A DNA stretch of 64,000 nt from Neoscytalidium dimidiatum (GCA_037367355.1 CM074704.1:2604001-2668000), one strand, 5' to 3'; shown: positions 22,402 to 34,123, numbered from the stretch's first letter. A program made the numbers and translations. The notes: generated from the sequence alone by a model not told the origin.

Positions 22402-23548
22402 ATGTCTTCAGGCCTTATACTCATCACTGGCGGTACAGGCTTCATCGGTGGTCACGTTGTCGAGCAGACGCTGGAAGCTGGCTACCGTGCTCGCCTCGTC
22501 GTACGGAGGGAAGAATCTATCGGAACGTTCAAGAAAGTCTTCTCGAAGCACCTCAGCCAGCTCGATTTCGTCGTCATTCGCGACTTTACCAAGGACGGTG
22601 TCTTTTCTGACGCGCTCGTCGGCGTCGACTACGTCTTCCACGTGGCATCTCCCATTCCGGGTCGAGGTAATGACTTCAAGAAGGACTACTTAGCTCCCGC
22701 CACCAAGGGAACCATCTCGCTGCTCGAAGCCGCTCAGTCTGTCCCGTCAGTAAAGCGTGTTGTCATTGACTCGTCCGCTGCTGCGCTGCTGCCAATGGAC
22801 GTGAGCGATGTGAGGAACCTTGAAATCAAAGGCATGTTCAGACAAAGCACGTCCAACCATCATTCAACCACACCCTCTGCTCCCGTACCTCTTCCTCCTC
22901 CCGAAGCTGCCACCTCACTGACCTCCACCCCCCAACACAGAGGGCGTCAACCGCACCATCCCCATCGACCCGGACTCGCCCATCGTCACTAGCGCCTCGG
23001 CCACCGATTTGGATAAGTACAAAGCCTCCAAGATCCTCGCCCACCGCGCCTGTCTCGACTGGGTCGAGCAGCAGAGCGCCGCCGGCGCGCCGCTCCCCTT
23101 CGCCGTCGTGACCCTGCACCCGTCCCTCGTCATCGGCCGCCACCTGCTGCAGCCCTCGCCGGCCGAACCGAGCAGCAGCAACTCGGTCCTGTGGGACTCG
23201 CTGTTCGCGCCGGCGCCTCTCATCCCCATGGCCGGCGTCGACGTGCGCGACGTCGCGAGCGCACACTTGCTCGCGCTGCGGCCCGCGGTCGATGCCGAGC
23301 TCGGCGAGAAGGGCCGCGTCGCCGAGTTCGTCATCAGCGCGCCGGATTGGACCTGGCAGGGCGTTGCGGATTTTGTGAAGAAGAAGTATCCAGGGCTGGG
23401 CGTCACGCTGGATGGAGAGAGCGGGCCGAACTTCAGGGTCAGGACGGAGAGGGCGGAGAAGGTGCTGGGGATCAGGTGGAGGCCGTTGGAGGATGCGGTC
23501 GGCGAGCTGGTGGATCAGCAGATTGAGGTCGGGGTTGCGAAGCGTTGA
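22402..23548 (+). CDS. NAD(P)-dependent dihydroflavonol-reductase/ketoreductase-like SDR
   Basis: The extended short-chain dehydrogenase has the glycine-rich loop ITGGTGFIGG (residues 8-17) and the catalytic Tyr-Lys pair in YKASK (Y170, K174). Exons are 22402-22831 and 22941-23548 (345 residues). The frame is kept only if the intron starts with GC (AAAG|GCATGT...CAACACAG), so this is a probable GC-AG intron; GT donors nearby at GTGAGC and GTTCAG give the wrong phase. Relatives reduce small carbonyl compounds (methylglyoxal/GRE2-like, dihydroflavonol reductase-like) with NADPH in the cytosol. The ATG at 22,402 was chosen because homology begins there; an upstream in-frame ATG at 22,255 adds a non-homologous extension. 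The gene appears intact. Confidence 0.85.
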
Positions 23549-25569
23549 GGAGGTTGGGCGGGGAAGGCGGAGGGAGTGCGATGGGATGCATTGGCACAGG
23601 CTTGGAAGGTGAAACAGAGAGATGTATTGTGAAGAATTGTTTATCGATTATGCAATAGATGGATTCCGCAGCTCATTTCCAGTGTTGTAGCCATAGATGC
23701 TGGTTAGATTAGCTGTCGAAGGATTACCCATTTCGTCCTCCAGTCATATATGGCATTTTCCTTGGAATTCCTTGGCTTGATAGGTCGAATAACAAGTTAC
23801 TTGAGGGCGAGGTCACCGCCCGCACATCTTTGTCGTAACAGTCTAACCTACACGATGTCCCGTAGACTCACCGAAAATGCCCCGTACGAGTCCCCACACT
23901 TTGTCAGTCGTACTGCCCTGTTGCAGCATCCTCGCGCTATTGTCAAGACCGAGGCCGAGGGCTTCTTTTAAGCGTTTCTCTGGAACAAGAAAGGGACGTG
24001 TCCGTACTTTCTAATGGTTAACATGAAGACTCCGCAGGACTGATGTACCTCTGTTTGCTGCGTCCAGTAGCACGGCCGCGATCCCCACCAAACGTTCACA
24101 AGTAGCTAGCACATCTCATTCATCTGCAGTTATGTCTCTATGCCCCAGCGACACGTAGAATCCCACCCTTGGAATCATAGACTGCTAACAGCCTCGACCC
24201 TGGACACGTCCGCGTTGTTGGCTGACCCCTCATTTTAAAGCTTAGCGGCCGATACGGCTACCAAACGAGCTCGAACAAGGCATTCACGAACGCTCATGGG
24301 AGTATTCATCAAAACTTTTGGTATTAAGGATTTACATTGTTGATACCTAGTGCGTGGACATTTGCGCCGAAAATCTTTTATGTGAGACCCTCAACATCTA
24401 CGTCGCACGCGATCCTCTTCTCCCTCCGTCCATCAACCTGTAAGACTGAGTGTATGCTCTGGGATAATCCGATCAACATCGCTAAAGTGACGGAAGATGG
24501 CTCGTGGCAAGCTAGCCTCAATGTTGTCGCTGTCACTTCGATCCGCTACAACAGGGCTCTTCTGCACACTTAACAAACCCCGCAAGCGCTGTCTTCATCA
24601 ACGAAAAGCGATCATAGGTGATAATTACCATCTGTTCATGGATCAAAAAAAGCGAAATCGGCATTCGATCCCGCTGTATATAGAGCCGATTGCCAGCAGA
24701 ACATGGTCGATAATAGAAACCATGCCACGGACTGCTCATTCATTTCACTTATCAGTTTCTTTCAAAAGATAATACTTCTAGAGTTCGCAAATCGGGCCAA
24801 TACAAGACAGGTGCAGTGTCCGCATTCCTTTGAAAAGTAGATTCCCCAGGGCACACAATGCGTGTTGTACGCGAACACGCAGGCTATTCACATCTTAAAA
24901 CTCTTCTATATGTTAGAAGACTGGTATTTCTAGGTATCTAACATCACCCAGAAACCACCAGAGAGTTGTAAGACGGTGGTATTTATGCAAGCGGAGAATC
25001 CTCTGTGTGTACCCTTACCACCAGTGATGATGAGGAATGGAGACCGGGCTACGGAGCCTTTGATCATCGAACAAACCTATAATCATGTCCTTTAGGTTTG
25101 CTTCATATGTTATAACGTTCTATTTGATATGTCTTTTACTGTCTTGCCGTACTTCCACTTGCTTTTCTTCATCCTCCGGTATTCTCCTGGTGTCCTTTCC
25201 TCGAAAGTTTTCCAACGAACAGCACTGAAGGAAGATTGCTGTAGCTCTCCTTCCTAACACTCTCATGCTGAATCCTAAATGATAGAGTTCACGCGCCCAT
25301 CAGGAACTTCAAGGATGCGCAGAATTGCTCTTTCAAGTAACATTGTGGATAAGTAGTGCCAGTCGAGTTACGCATACCTCTGAATTGTAAGACCTAATCC
25401 AACTTGTCCTTCCCGAGCGCGTGCAGCCAGTGCGAAGCCATAGCGTAGAAGATGCGAGCCTCCACATCAAGTGTCGCAATAGTTTCATAGAGCCACACAA
25501 TGATGAATGGCCTCAAATTCACCCCGAAAAGTGTATGGGAAGCAGAATTATAGGAATCCAGAGCAATTA
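23549..25569. other. Gene-poor region, no supported gene
   Basis: Two kilobases with scattered short frames (for example 23,750-23,971 and 24,337-24,772) that lack domains, credible codon use or paralogs. Composition is balanced, not RIP-like. This begins the decayed region that reaches to about 44 kb. Confidence 0.45.
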
Positions 25570-26029
25570 GCCGCTGTTATGAAGCTAGTACAGGGTAATG
25601 GTCGAATAAATTCTGATCCTCTCCAGCCATTTCCTGGCCTTCGGCGTAACGCGGAGAAGAAATAAAAACAGGGCATCGCCGTACGTGAAGGCCAGTTCAT
25701 TGCGATATAGGATAGGAGATAGGATAGGAGCGCCCTCGCTGCACGCCTTCTTTTTGTGAGGAGGATATTCGGGACTAAGACAGTCGGAGGCGCTTTGATG
25801 GCAAGATTAGGGCTAGCGCCATAGCAGTCGTTAAAGAAGATAGGCACCTTGTACGGATGGTAGAGGCCTCTTCGACGGGACCGCCCTGGCTGAGGGTGAG
25901 CTGGTAGATCTGATTCTTGATTTCGCCGCGTCAGTCATCCCAGGATGTGAATTGTAATGCTTCCGTGGTGGCGCTCGCGGGCTCAAGTTTGCGTCGCTTG
26001 CGCAGCGGCTCTGCACCCTTGCATGTCAT
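25570..26029 (-). pseudogene. 2EXR/F-box-like pseudogene with stop and two frameshifts
   Basis: From ATG at 26,029 the reading gives a basic start with LRKRRKLEP, then SWDD, a TGA, RGEIKNQIYQLTLSQGG, which aligns with the WTDVPGEIRNAVYDFII block of the intact gene. The frame then shifts to one containing VLVPNILLTKRR, equal to the central NVILLNKQ block. A second shift leads to ILYRNELAFTYGDALFLFL, equal to LLYRNRFDFYDYRALCLFL, and the homology ends soon after at a TAG near 25,570. The second shift coincides with a short tandem repeat of CTATCCTAT units. Three lesions in one gene make it a clear relic of the same family as the genes at 9.3, 18.6 and 44.5 kb. Confidence 0.75.
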
Positions 26030-27548
26030 AATTGCAGCTGTGCGAGCTTTTCATCTTGGTGGGCTGTTTTGGTGTGGAAGAGAGGAAGAGAGGTGGGGCG
26101 GCGGCGGAAAGTCATCATATGCCGCAGCCGGGCAGCTCGCAGAACACATGACCGTTTGCTCCGCCTTTCAGAACAAAACTTCACAATCGAAGCTGAATCT
26201 GTGGTCCTGACGTCAGAGTAAATAGTGAAGGCAATATTTGCGCACGGACTGCTTCACCTGTTCATTCACTCGCGAATCATCGGCCCAAAAGACGCAGATA
26301 CTGCAATAATGTACTAATCTAGATTATAGTTTGCATTACACTAACACCTCTGTATCCCAAGGGTTCTAGTAGGTGCGAATCATATGTACGCTCTCGCACC
26401 ATAAACTACAGTAATTAAGTTTTCTTGAGGGCTTTGCAAGCCACATGGCCCACTTTCTTCATCGTCCGCTTCAAGTGAATGCAAAGCCGCTCGGCTCCTG
26501 GGAAAAAGATTCTAAAAGTCAGAATAGCTTGAGTTATTGAAGTCCATGTTATTGGTTGTTGGTAAACGGGAATCGGTCGTCGAAGTATCGCCAGCCTTGG
26601 ATAAAAGGCTATCGTGCGTCTTTATTAAAGTTTTATGCTATAGAGCGCAACGTAGGAGCTGGGTAGAAAGTGGAAGGAACAGGTAAGAGATATGAACAGA
26701 AGGGGAGAATTGAATATGGGTTATAGTGTTAACAGCATACGTAGTTCCACATGCTGCGGCGGACTTCACAGCTGGAAAAGGCCGTCCATAGTGGCAGAAC
26801 AACTTTAGGAACAATATTCCTTGTTCAGTGTCCACAACTGATATAGGAGTTATTACTATGCCATGCAAAATAGCCACGTAGGACATTGTCTTCTGTGAAA
26901 GAAAAAAATAAGTTCGAAGCGGAGCAAGGAAGATTTTCACCGCTGGTCCATTACGAGTACTTCTCTGTCTGAACGTCCAGCACCGCCATTATCAATGACC
27001 CACCATCCAATCCCATGACAAACTCAGCAACTTGTTGATAAGAAGACACCCACACTTTGGATTGGCAAGAAGCTGTAAGTGATGGATATTAGATGAATAT
27101 TTGAGGTGTCATCCTCCTGCAACTGCTGCTTATCTCTGCGATGGTCCTCTCTGGGAACAATCGGCACGCACAACGAGTCATCTCTCCGTAGACTATTTTG
27201 GACTATTCATCATCAATGAGTGGAAGGATCCAGGCTCGTAATGTTAAAGTGATTGTAGGGTCATATCGGCGAAATATGTAGGTGAGCGAAGACTTCAACA
27301 TGTGCGGATCCCTAAGTGCGAAGCTGGTCCGCACTGCCTTCTCTATGTCTGTTTGGCCGAAGGCTTAGAGCAAGTGAGTCTTAGATTGTGCGAACGTTCA
27401 ACTTAGCTATATTTCTATATGTCTTCAGTATAGCGATTTGGCAGCGGCTTTGTGTATCTGCCGTCAAGGCTTACTACATTCGAATATATTCATTAACAGT
27501 TCACTGTCCTATAATTAATATTCGTCGCCTGCAACGAGTTCTTTCTTC
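26030..27548. other. Intergenic, no supported gene
   Basis: About 1.5 kb of moderately AT-rich sequence. One 100-codon minus frame at 26,638-26,940 lacks any recognisable motif and is treated as chance. Confidence 0.45.
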
Positions 27549-29634
27549 TTAGATTATTGGCTTAGTGGGGTTAGCCTTATATATAAACTCATTTAGCTCT
27601 TTTACCGACCTAAAAGACATGCTGCTTATATATTGATGGCTCCGAGTATCCGAACTGACAATTCCGACTATTTTTCTGAGTAGCCACCAAATCTCTACAG
27701 CATGCATTGTAAACGAAGAAGATTGGACATGCTTCTCCTGATTTCTTGCCATAACTACATCCCATAGAGATTTCCATCTGTTCGTCGAGTGAAGCATGCT
27801 GTGTGAAAAAAGATGGGCGGTTTGAGCCATCCTTGAGGAGAAGTAAACTGAATTCAGAGCTGTATCAAGAAAGAAAGAGAATAAAGTTAGGCACTCTTCT
27901 TTTATTGAAAAGTTACAACATATTAGCAATAGCATGCGGAGAACTGAGATAGAACTCCACTGATGATCTTGCAATCCAATCGACCCAGTCTGAACAATCC
28001 TGTCCCTGAATTCTAGCAGTGACGGGACGACAGGGTGCTGAGGCTCTAAAATGGCTAGTTTTTTATAGCCAGACTTTGTTTCTGCCTCGAAAAGAGCCTT
28101 GTAGCAAGGCATGTTCCCTATCATCTCGGGTAAAGCTATTCGTGGAGAATCGTTAAAAAAACAATGTCATGTGGCAATCCGCAAGATACACCCACGACCA
28201 GAACCTATTCATTAGTTAGGAACTCCTATCTATACGCATTCGTGGATATTTCTATACCTGATTTTTGTCTCGGTAACAACGAACGTTTTCCAAGCTGATG
28301 GAGTGGTCGAGTCTATAGGCTTCTCATGTCTTACGGCGGGAAATCCAAACGCTCTCATCCTGGCAATGATGCAGGGATGACGTTGATTGCGAGCCCTCTC
28401 TCGCGTCTGCTCATCATTGTCGTGTATGTGTGATAGATACACAAGCGAAGCGGCTTGCAGAATCTCTATACACATGCCTTCTGGGATCGATAGGACTTCC
28501 GAGGGATGAGAGGAGAAGATCTCGTGACTGAAAATGTACTCTTCGATAGCCCTTGCGTATTGGCGTGAGAGAATGACATGATCCTGGAGCGCGGAATGTG
28601 TAGCGCCAACAATGAATATGGCAAGGATCAGCGGGATGGCGGCCTTTTCTATATCAAAAGTTGGCCGATGAATGATTGGCGTAATAGGATGAACGCGATC
28701 GAAATACACTGAAGTAAAGTCGGTGAGGTTTGCTGCCGTGAAACTATCTCTCGCTCGCGTTTTATTTGTAGGCGAACAGTGTCGCGATGTTTTGCGCATA
28801 GAATGATCATTTACAGCAGATAGTCGAAGAACCGCATCTATCATGCGTGCCTCGAGACCTCTAGCGCTTGCATGTGACATCGATAGGTGAGCATAGTGCG
28901 ATGAATCTCCTAGGTCGTCCCCTTGACAGGATTCCGGAGACAGACTTGTTCCTGTGGTGTCGTTAATCCCAAACAAGGTGTTCTTCAGAAATCTTTCTTC
29001 ATCCTCAACCTGAGGAATGGGATTGGCGGCATTGTGTGTGTTTCCGTGATGCCTGATCGTTTCCTCGGCAATCGCGACATTCAAATCCCATAGTAATGTG
29101 TCTGTGAACCTCCGTAGAAACGGCACGTGATCTTGCTCGATGTGGATGCCGTGAGAAGTTTCGTATGTGCATACTATGCCACTGGTCATGCAGCGTTTGC
29201 AAGGGTCATTTGCATCATATGCAAGCCTCTTTCATGAACAATTCTTGCAAGCCTGTCGTTTTCTTCCGGGCTTTCCGTGCGGTAATAGCGGCTTGTTTGC
29301 CTTTTTGGCGCACGATTTAGCATGACGTCGGCTTACTTCACTAGTCCATTGGTTATTTAATTTGGCATTACAAACCGGCAGTTGGTTGATCGTACGTTTT
29401 GAAAAAGGTCTTGCCACATAAAGGGCATCGTGAGGAAGGCTGATCGTTGTCTACTTGACAAGTTAATAAGCATACGTTATATTGAAACTGCGAGTCCTTA
29501 CGTATGGCTCTGTGACGATTCAAATGGCTTCTTTTAGAGTAGACTTTGTCACATAGCGAGCATCGAAATGCTGCTGCACTCTTAGAGGAGCTCATTAAGA
29601 TATCTGCGGTAAGAGTGCCAGGAAGTACAGCCAT
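27549..29634 (-). pseudogene. Zinc-finger plus Zn2Cys6 transcription factor pseudogene
   Basis: The N-terminus (from 29,634) reads CSLCDKVYSKRSHLNRH, a C2H2-type finger, and, after an intron of about 47 nt, CPLCGKTFFK. A further intron (GTACGA...ACTAG, about 29,345-29,401) joins this to SRRHAKSC, completing a C-x2-C-x12-H-x3-C finger. A Zn2Cys6 cluster follows, ACKNCS-stop-KRLAYDANDPCKRC. Its third Cys is Tyr (TGT to TAT), and an expected Arg codon is TGA (CGA to TGA). The fungal-specific regulator middle domain (about 28,230-29,180) continues across a GTATAG...AATAG intron into FWSWVYLADCHMTLFF. There a run of seven T shifts the frame by one before NDSPRIALPE and the C-terminal 190 codons (27,549-28,124). 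Members of this class regulate local metabolic genes. This copy cannot make a full protein. Confidence 0.8.
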
Positions 29635-29934
29635 GCTTTCAGTAGAAAGTAGTCAAAATTAATCGGGCCGACTTCATCAGGGTTCAGTTTCCAAGGTTAG
29701 CCGACAGTCGGGGCTAATCGGAGAGCTTGTAAAGATAGTATTCGGAGGTAGGTATTTTCCTTAAAATTGTAGGGGTTTTCCGGCTCTGGATTGCAGGCGC
29801 TAGGCTCTTTGTAATATTAGCTCGCTTCAAGCTTCCATGTAGACTTTCAACTATATCACTCCTCTGGCAGTCCTCATGTAGCATCTATTATTTAGGTTCT
29901 CTTCTCATCAATCTCAGCGTCACATATGGGTAAA
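29635..29934. other. Divergent spacer with a diverged repeat
   Basis: Lies between the regulator pseudogene and the complex I subunit relic. It contains the string GTATTTTCCTT followed by TAGGGGTT and AGGCGCT (29,748-29,805), which recurs at 34,668-34,712. Confidence 0.5.
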
Positions 29935-30759
29935 ATGTTTGTAAAGGGAACGTGTGCAGTTTCAAGTAAGTCGCGAGCTTTCTTACGCGACCTTACTTAC
30001 TATCGAAAGGCTAATTTATAAAAAAGCACGACTGCCAAAACAACGGATTCCGTATTTGCCAAGAGTCACAGCACAATTCTCTTCCATGCCACCGAAGCAC
30101 ACGAAAGCAGGTCCGCGAAGCCTAGTACCCGCAGCTAAGGCCGGTACTGACGAAGACAGTGCGGCATGAAGTGCCTCTGCAAAGTCAAGAGGGACAGAGA
30201 GGAGCTGTACAATATGCTCTGTACGTTGACTTGTGTACGATGGATCCTAAGGATTTGATAGGTGTGGGTATAAACGAGTGTTATCAACTTAGCTAACACC
30301 CCCAACAGGACAATACTAGATCAAATTACCAACTGGGTGAACCAGAACTCCATGTGGCCCATAACTTTTGGTCTGGCATGCTGCGCCGTCGAAATGATGC
30401 ACTTGTCTATGCCCCGTTGTGACCAAGATCGCCTCGGCACATTTTTTCGAGCCTCATCTCGACAGTCCGACGTGCTTATCGTGGCGGGGACTCTGACAAA
30501 CAAAATGGCACCAGCTTTCCGAAAGGTCTACGATCAGATGCCGAGCCCTCGATGGGTTATATCCATGGGAAGCTGCGCGAACGGCGGAGGATACTACCAC
30601 TACAGCTACTCTGCTGTGCGGGGATGTGACAGGGTCGTGCCAGTCGATGTCTACGTCCCGGGCTGCCCGCCTACAGCTGAAGCACTAATATATAGCATAT
30701 TTCAGTTGAAAAAAAAGATCAGGAAGACGAAGATAACTCGGATGTGGTATAGAAAGTAA
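29935..30759 (+). pseudogene. Second-copy complex I PSST subunit (NDUFS7/NuoB type), 5' part frameshifted
   Basis: The last exon (30309-30759) encodes a highly conserved NDUFS7/NuoB core: [33 protein letters not shown] and [13 protein letters not shown]. These supply the four cysteines of iron-sulfur cluster N2 next to the quinone site. An upstream exon ends at a GTACGT donor (30,221) and reads VPLQSQEGQRGAVQYAL, as expected for the family. Further upstream a presequence-like exon (from about 30,027, RLPKQRIPYLPRVTAQFSS) is in a different frame, so a one-base shift lies around 30,145-30,165; no plausible intron repairs it. Unusual residues in the core (for example [12 protein letters not shown] where the family has Tyr and Ile) and the gene-poor setting suggest a paralog, not the housekeeping gene. 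The core itself is undamaged. Confidence 0.7.
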
Positions 30760-31246
30760 CATGAGCCTCAATTCCTTTGGGTTCCAATAATGGTGTGCTC
30801 TATTGGCAAAGTGCTGAAGTAGCTGAAACGAGGCTGAGAGTATGAATATATGAAATCCGCGATATATCGTTTAAATCATCAGTGATGTGCGAGAGGCCTA
30901 ATTGTTCTTTGTTTTCGTGTTGCGGGACGATTACTCTTGGTTTTAAGGTGCGGTCTTTATACTCCGTTCTCCGTTCTCGCTGCGAGGTGGTTGTTTCTTG
31001 GTCAGTAACGGTGAGTCAGTATGCTGAAACTCGGCTAGTGACTGATCTCGGCATTCCTAACCCCGAAGATCACACAGAGGCGTATGACTTGTGGGTCTGA
31101 GCTTCATCGTTCCCATTGCACCTAGCTTGTATTGTTGTTCCTGCCTGGGCGCTACATTACAATTGGACCTGTCACAACACTACCGCAAACTTCTCCCACT
31201 TATTCCGCCATTCATCCATCTCATTCTTCGCATAAAGTGCCAATAA
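30760..31246. other. Intergenic between convergent relics
   Basis: About 490 bases with no recognisable gene. Confidence 0.5.
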
Positions 31247-32135
31247 TTAAGCAGGTGCCACCCCTTCCACTTCTTTCCAGAGTTCCTCGATCTTCTCTAC
31301 AACCTCATCTTTTAATGGACCCTTCTGAAGCTCCGCTAGTGTTTGCTCCAGCTGACTCGGCCTATAATTACTGCATCTCCCTTGGTTGCCTCGAGCTTCG
31401 AGTTCCACATAATCCAGCGGTACGCCAGCATCGGCGCGCTCTCACCCTCCTCGTCTGCAATCTTTCTCCACCGGCGTAGCGCATCGAGGAACACAGGCTT
31501 GTTATACAGCGTGTGGTACATATCGCTCCCCAGCGTTTCCACGTCGTAGCGACCACCCTCGGTCCGTGCTGCCAGCTTCTCCGGATCCTTGGAAAGGAAG
31601 CCGCCCGCGAGAGGCGAATACGCGTAGAAGGCGATGCCTAGTTCCTTGAGAACTGGAAAAAGCGTTGATTCCACGCGACGCGTAAAGGCGTTGTAGTTTC
31701 CCTGGTAGACAGTAGGCACAACGCACCCTTACTCTTCGCGTACCCGTGAATCTTTCTGACATCTTGCGGAGAAAAGTTAGAAAGGCCGAAGCGCTCAAAC
31801 TTGCCCTGGCGGTGTAATTCCTGAATGGTGTCGACGGTTTCCTCAAGTGGTGTAGCTGGGTCGGGCATGTGTAGGTAGTACGTGTGGACTTTGCCTGTCT
31901 TTAGCTGTGCGAGAGATTCGGCAATCCCGGCGGTAATAGAGTCGTGGGATAGTGGCTTGGGGCCAAGAATCGGTGCCTTGGTATCAATAGTAAAAGACTG
32001 CGCGGCAGAGAGCTCGCCTAGGCGCTTCTCGCTGTTTTGATAGACGCGTGCAGTGTAATATCCAGGAAAGCTTGAGCGTCTTCGATAGATCCAACGCCGA
32101 TATAGGCGGTTTCAAAGACGTTATCTCGGGCAAGC
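31247..32135 (-). pseudogene. Aldo/keto reductase (AKR7/aflatoxin-aldehyde-reductase-like) pseudogene
   Basis: Four homologous segments in different frames reconstruct an AKR along the minus strand. The N-terminal piece has VFETAYIGVGSIEDAQAFLD. The next has TARVYQNSEKRLGEL with SFTIDTKAP and ends at SNFSPQDVRKIHGYAKSKG. The third has PTVYQGNYNAFTRRVE, LGIAFYAYSPLAGGFLSKDPE and AVIIG. The last has LEQTLAELQKGPLKDEVVE and a natural TAA end at 31,247. The frame breaks lie near 32,055, 31,725 and 31,345. The first also lacks part of the barrel, including the catalytic Asp region. AKR7-type enzymes reduce aldehydes with NADPH in the cytosol and are common in secondary-metabolite clusters. Not functional. 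Confidence 0.8.
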
Positions 32136-33175
32136 CATGGTCATGGTTGAGTTGTTGTGTTCTGTTTAGACAAATTTCGATGAGCTCAAGGACAAGTAGC
32201 GGAAGATAGCCAGCATGAGCTAGGGAGCACAGGTGAAGGCTTATATTCTCTTGAGGGAAAACAAATAGTCTGGCTAGGGTGTTCGGGTAACATAGCATCC
32301 GGAAGCCGGATTGATAATAAGCTATGATTTGGGAAGCACGGAAGAGTTCGGAGTTAATGCTACGCGCCTCGTGCTCGAACCGGGATGTAAGTCGTCAGAA
32401 AGGGATAATATGTAAGACGGGCTCGTGTCATGTGGCTCGCTAATGCCACTCACGTGTCTCTGATGGAGTCAGGAGAAGAAAGCCATGATCGAGTAGAGAA
32501 TATTCCAGTTACGATCCGGCGGTCGTGCAGGCTTTGTAGTCTAAATTGTACCCTTAGTGTCCTGAAAGCTAGACGAAAGATACGGAATCATTGTAGTTGG
32601 ATCACTGCGACCCAAAGTGAGCCTACATGTGATGTCAGTGCTGGTATGTCTGTTTCCCGATCCCAGTTTCTATGCCAGCGGGGAGCTGACGAGATTATAT
32701 CACTGTCCGTCATTAGCAGTTAATGATTTTCCAAACCTATCTTACGTCGTAAGGCTTGACCTTTATGCGTTTCTTCTTCATGTAGATAGTTGGTGCCTTT
32801 TTCCGAGTCTGACTGCCGACCCGGCTCTCTCACTCTCTCTCTCTCTCACTCTCTCTTTCTTTTCTATTATGAAGCTTTTGCCGTGGCACATACAACATTA
32901 GACCAGAGCCTGTCGTGCTAATGATCCGACTGACCTAGGAATCTGTGAGCATTTTGAACTAAAATCTCCCTGGTACTTGCATACAAGAGCATTTCGGGCT
33001 TCCACGAAACCATACTATGGTATATGCGAGTCACGTAGCTTCGCTAACCGCTCACCTACTTACTCAACCCGCCTACCAGGATAATACGAAACCTTAAGGA
33101 TTCATCTATCAACTATGGATAACGACTTGTTCCATCTTTCAACGCCCCGTTCATATCCAGCCCTGACAGAATCCT
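32136..33175. other. Intergenic with a CT-rich microsatellite
   Basis: About 1 kb with no supported gene. A (CT)n tract lies at 32,825-32,863. The last 100 bases are upstream of the orphan gene and contain an out-of-frame ATG at 33,115. Confidence 0.5.
32825..32863. repeat. (CT)n microsatellite
   Basis: Nearly uninterrupted CT dinucleotides with two CA interruptions. Confidence 0.85.
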
Positions 33176-34123
33176 ATGGCTCATCAGGCACACAACATTC
33201 CTTGGGAGGCTCTATGCCACAGTTTCGACGCTGTTAAAGTCGGCCCCCGCGGAACACTCGCTCGACACACGGTCTTCCAGCCCAGGAGAGGCGAGGCGAC
33301 AGAGAAAGCCTGTCATCATTTTGTCCGCTTGTTTGTGCGCTCATTAGAGGAATTCTCAAATAGCGAACGGCGCAAGTACCCCGCGAGGGTCAGAAGCGAG
33401 AACGAAACCGCGATCCTCTCAGGCACAGCAGCACAAAAGATCCAAGCGTACCTTCGTTCCCCGCACGTTTGGCCAACCGGTGTGGATGTCTACAACTATC
33501 GCAATGCCCGTGCTTGGAAGGACCGCTTCAACTTTGCTGGCGATGAGCGCACTGAGATCGTGATGGCCTTAGTGATCGTCAACGAGATGGAGCCGCTGCT
33601 GAGACTCGCCAGATTGGACAGTAAGCCACTACAGCATCTCTGGAAACTGGGTGGATCTGATACCGGGTGGAACAATGTGGCTGGGTGCGCACTCATGGCT
33701 TATCTGTTCCTGAACGTCACATATTGTAGGCCAGAGCTATGGATGCCCGAGGGAAGCGCAGAAGGTTGTAGGGGGTTCCAGCGCGATTATCGTGATACGG
33801 AGACATTCTGGAAAACGATAGTAGGATGCACCGAGTACCGTGGCATGAACACGTGGGCCGCTCCGCACCGAGAATTCTTCGGGCGTCGGTTCACAAATGG
33901 GGACAGAGGTGGCAAGCTCAAGCAAGAAGGCGTTGATCCTATGACTCGGGCAAATATCAAGAGATTACTAAGGGACTATTTAAAGCTGTGTTGGAGCCAC
34001 ATGATGCGTGTGCATATGGTTACGAAAGAGGCAAATATGGAAATCGACTGGCATCGTCTGGTGCAAATAAATATTCACTGGTTATGGGGCTCCAACACGT
34101 TTCCGAATTTGTATTGCTTCTAA
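33176..34123 (+). CDS. Orphan hypothetical protein, 315 residues
   Basis: A single uninterrupted frame in an otherwise decayed neighbourhood. The protein is soluble, rich in Arg, Trp and aromatic residues, with no signal peptide, membrane span or motif that I recognise. A central stretch (VIVNEMEPLLRLARLD) and a Trp-rich C-terminus look alpha-helical. The start at 33,176 (CCTATGGCT) is the first in-frame ATG; a better-placed ATG at 33,115 is in another frame and might belong to a short first exon. The length of the open frame makes chance unlikely. Function unknown; I would not assign it a pathway. Confidence 0.55.
   Translation: MAHQAHNIPWEALCHSFDAVKVGPRGTLARHTVFQPRRGEATEKACHHFVRLFVRSLEEFSNSERRKYPARVRSENETAILSGTAAQKIQAYLRSPHVWPTGVDVYNYRNARAWKDRFNFAGDERTEIVMALVIVNEMEPLLRLARLDSKPLQHLWKLGGSDTGWNNVAGCALMAYLFLNVTYCRPELWMPEGSAEGCRGFQRDYRDTETFWKTIVGCTEYRGMNTWAAPHREFFGRRFTNGDRGGKLKQEGVDPMTRANIKRLLRDYLKLCWSHMMRVHMVTKEANMEIDWHRLVQINIHWLWGSNTFPNLYCF

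Noticed and set aside
26638..26940. 100-codon minus frame
   Set aside because: Hydrophobic but with no recognised motif and no supporting context; chance is adequate.
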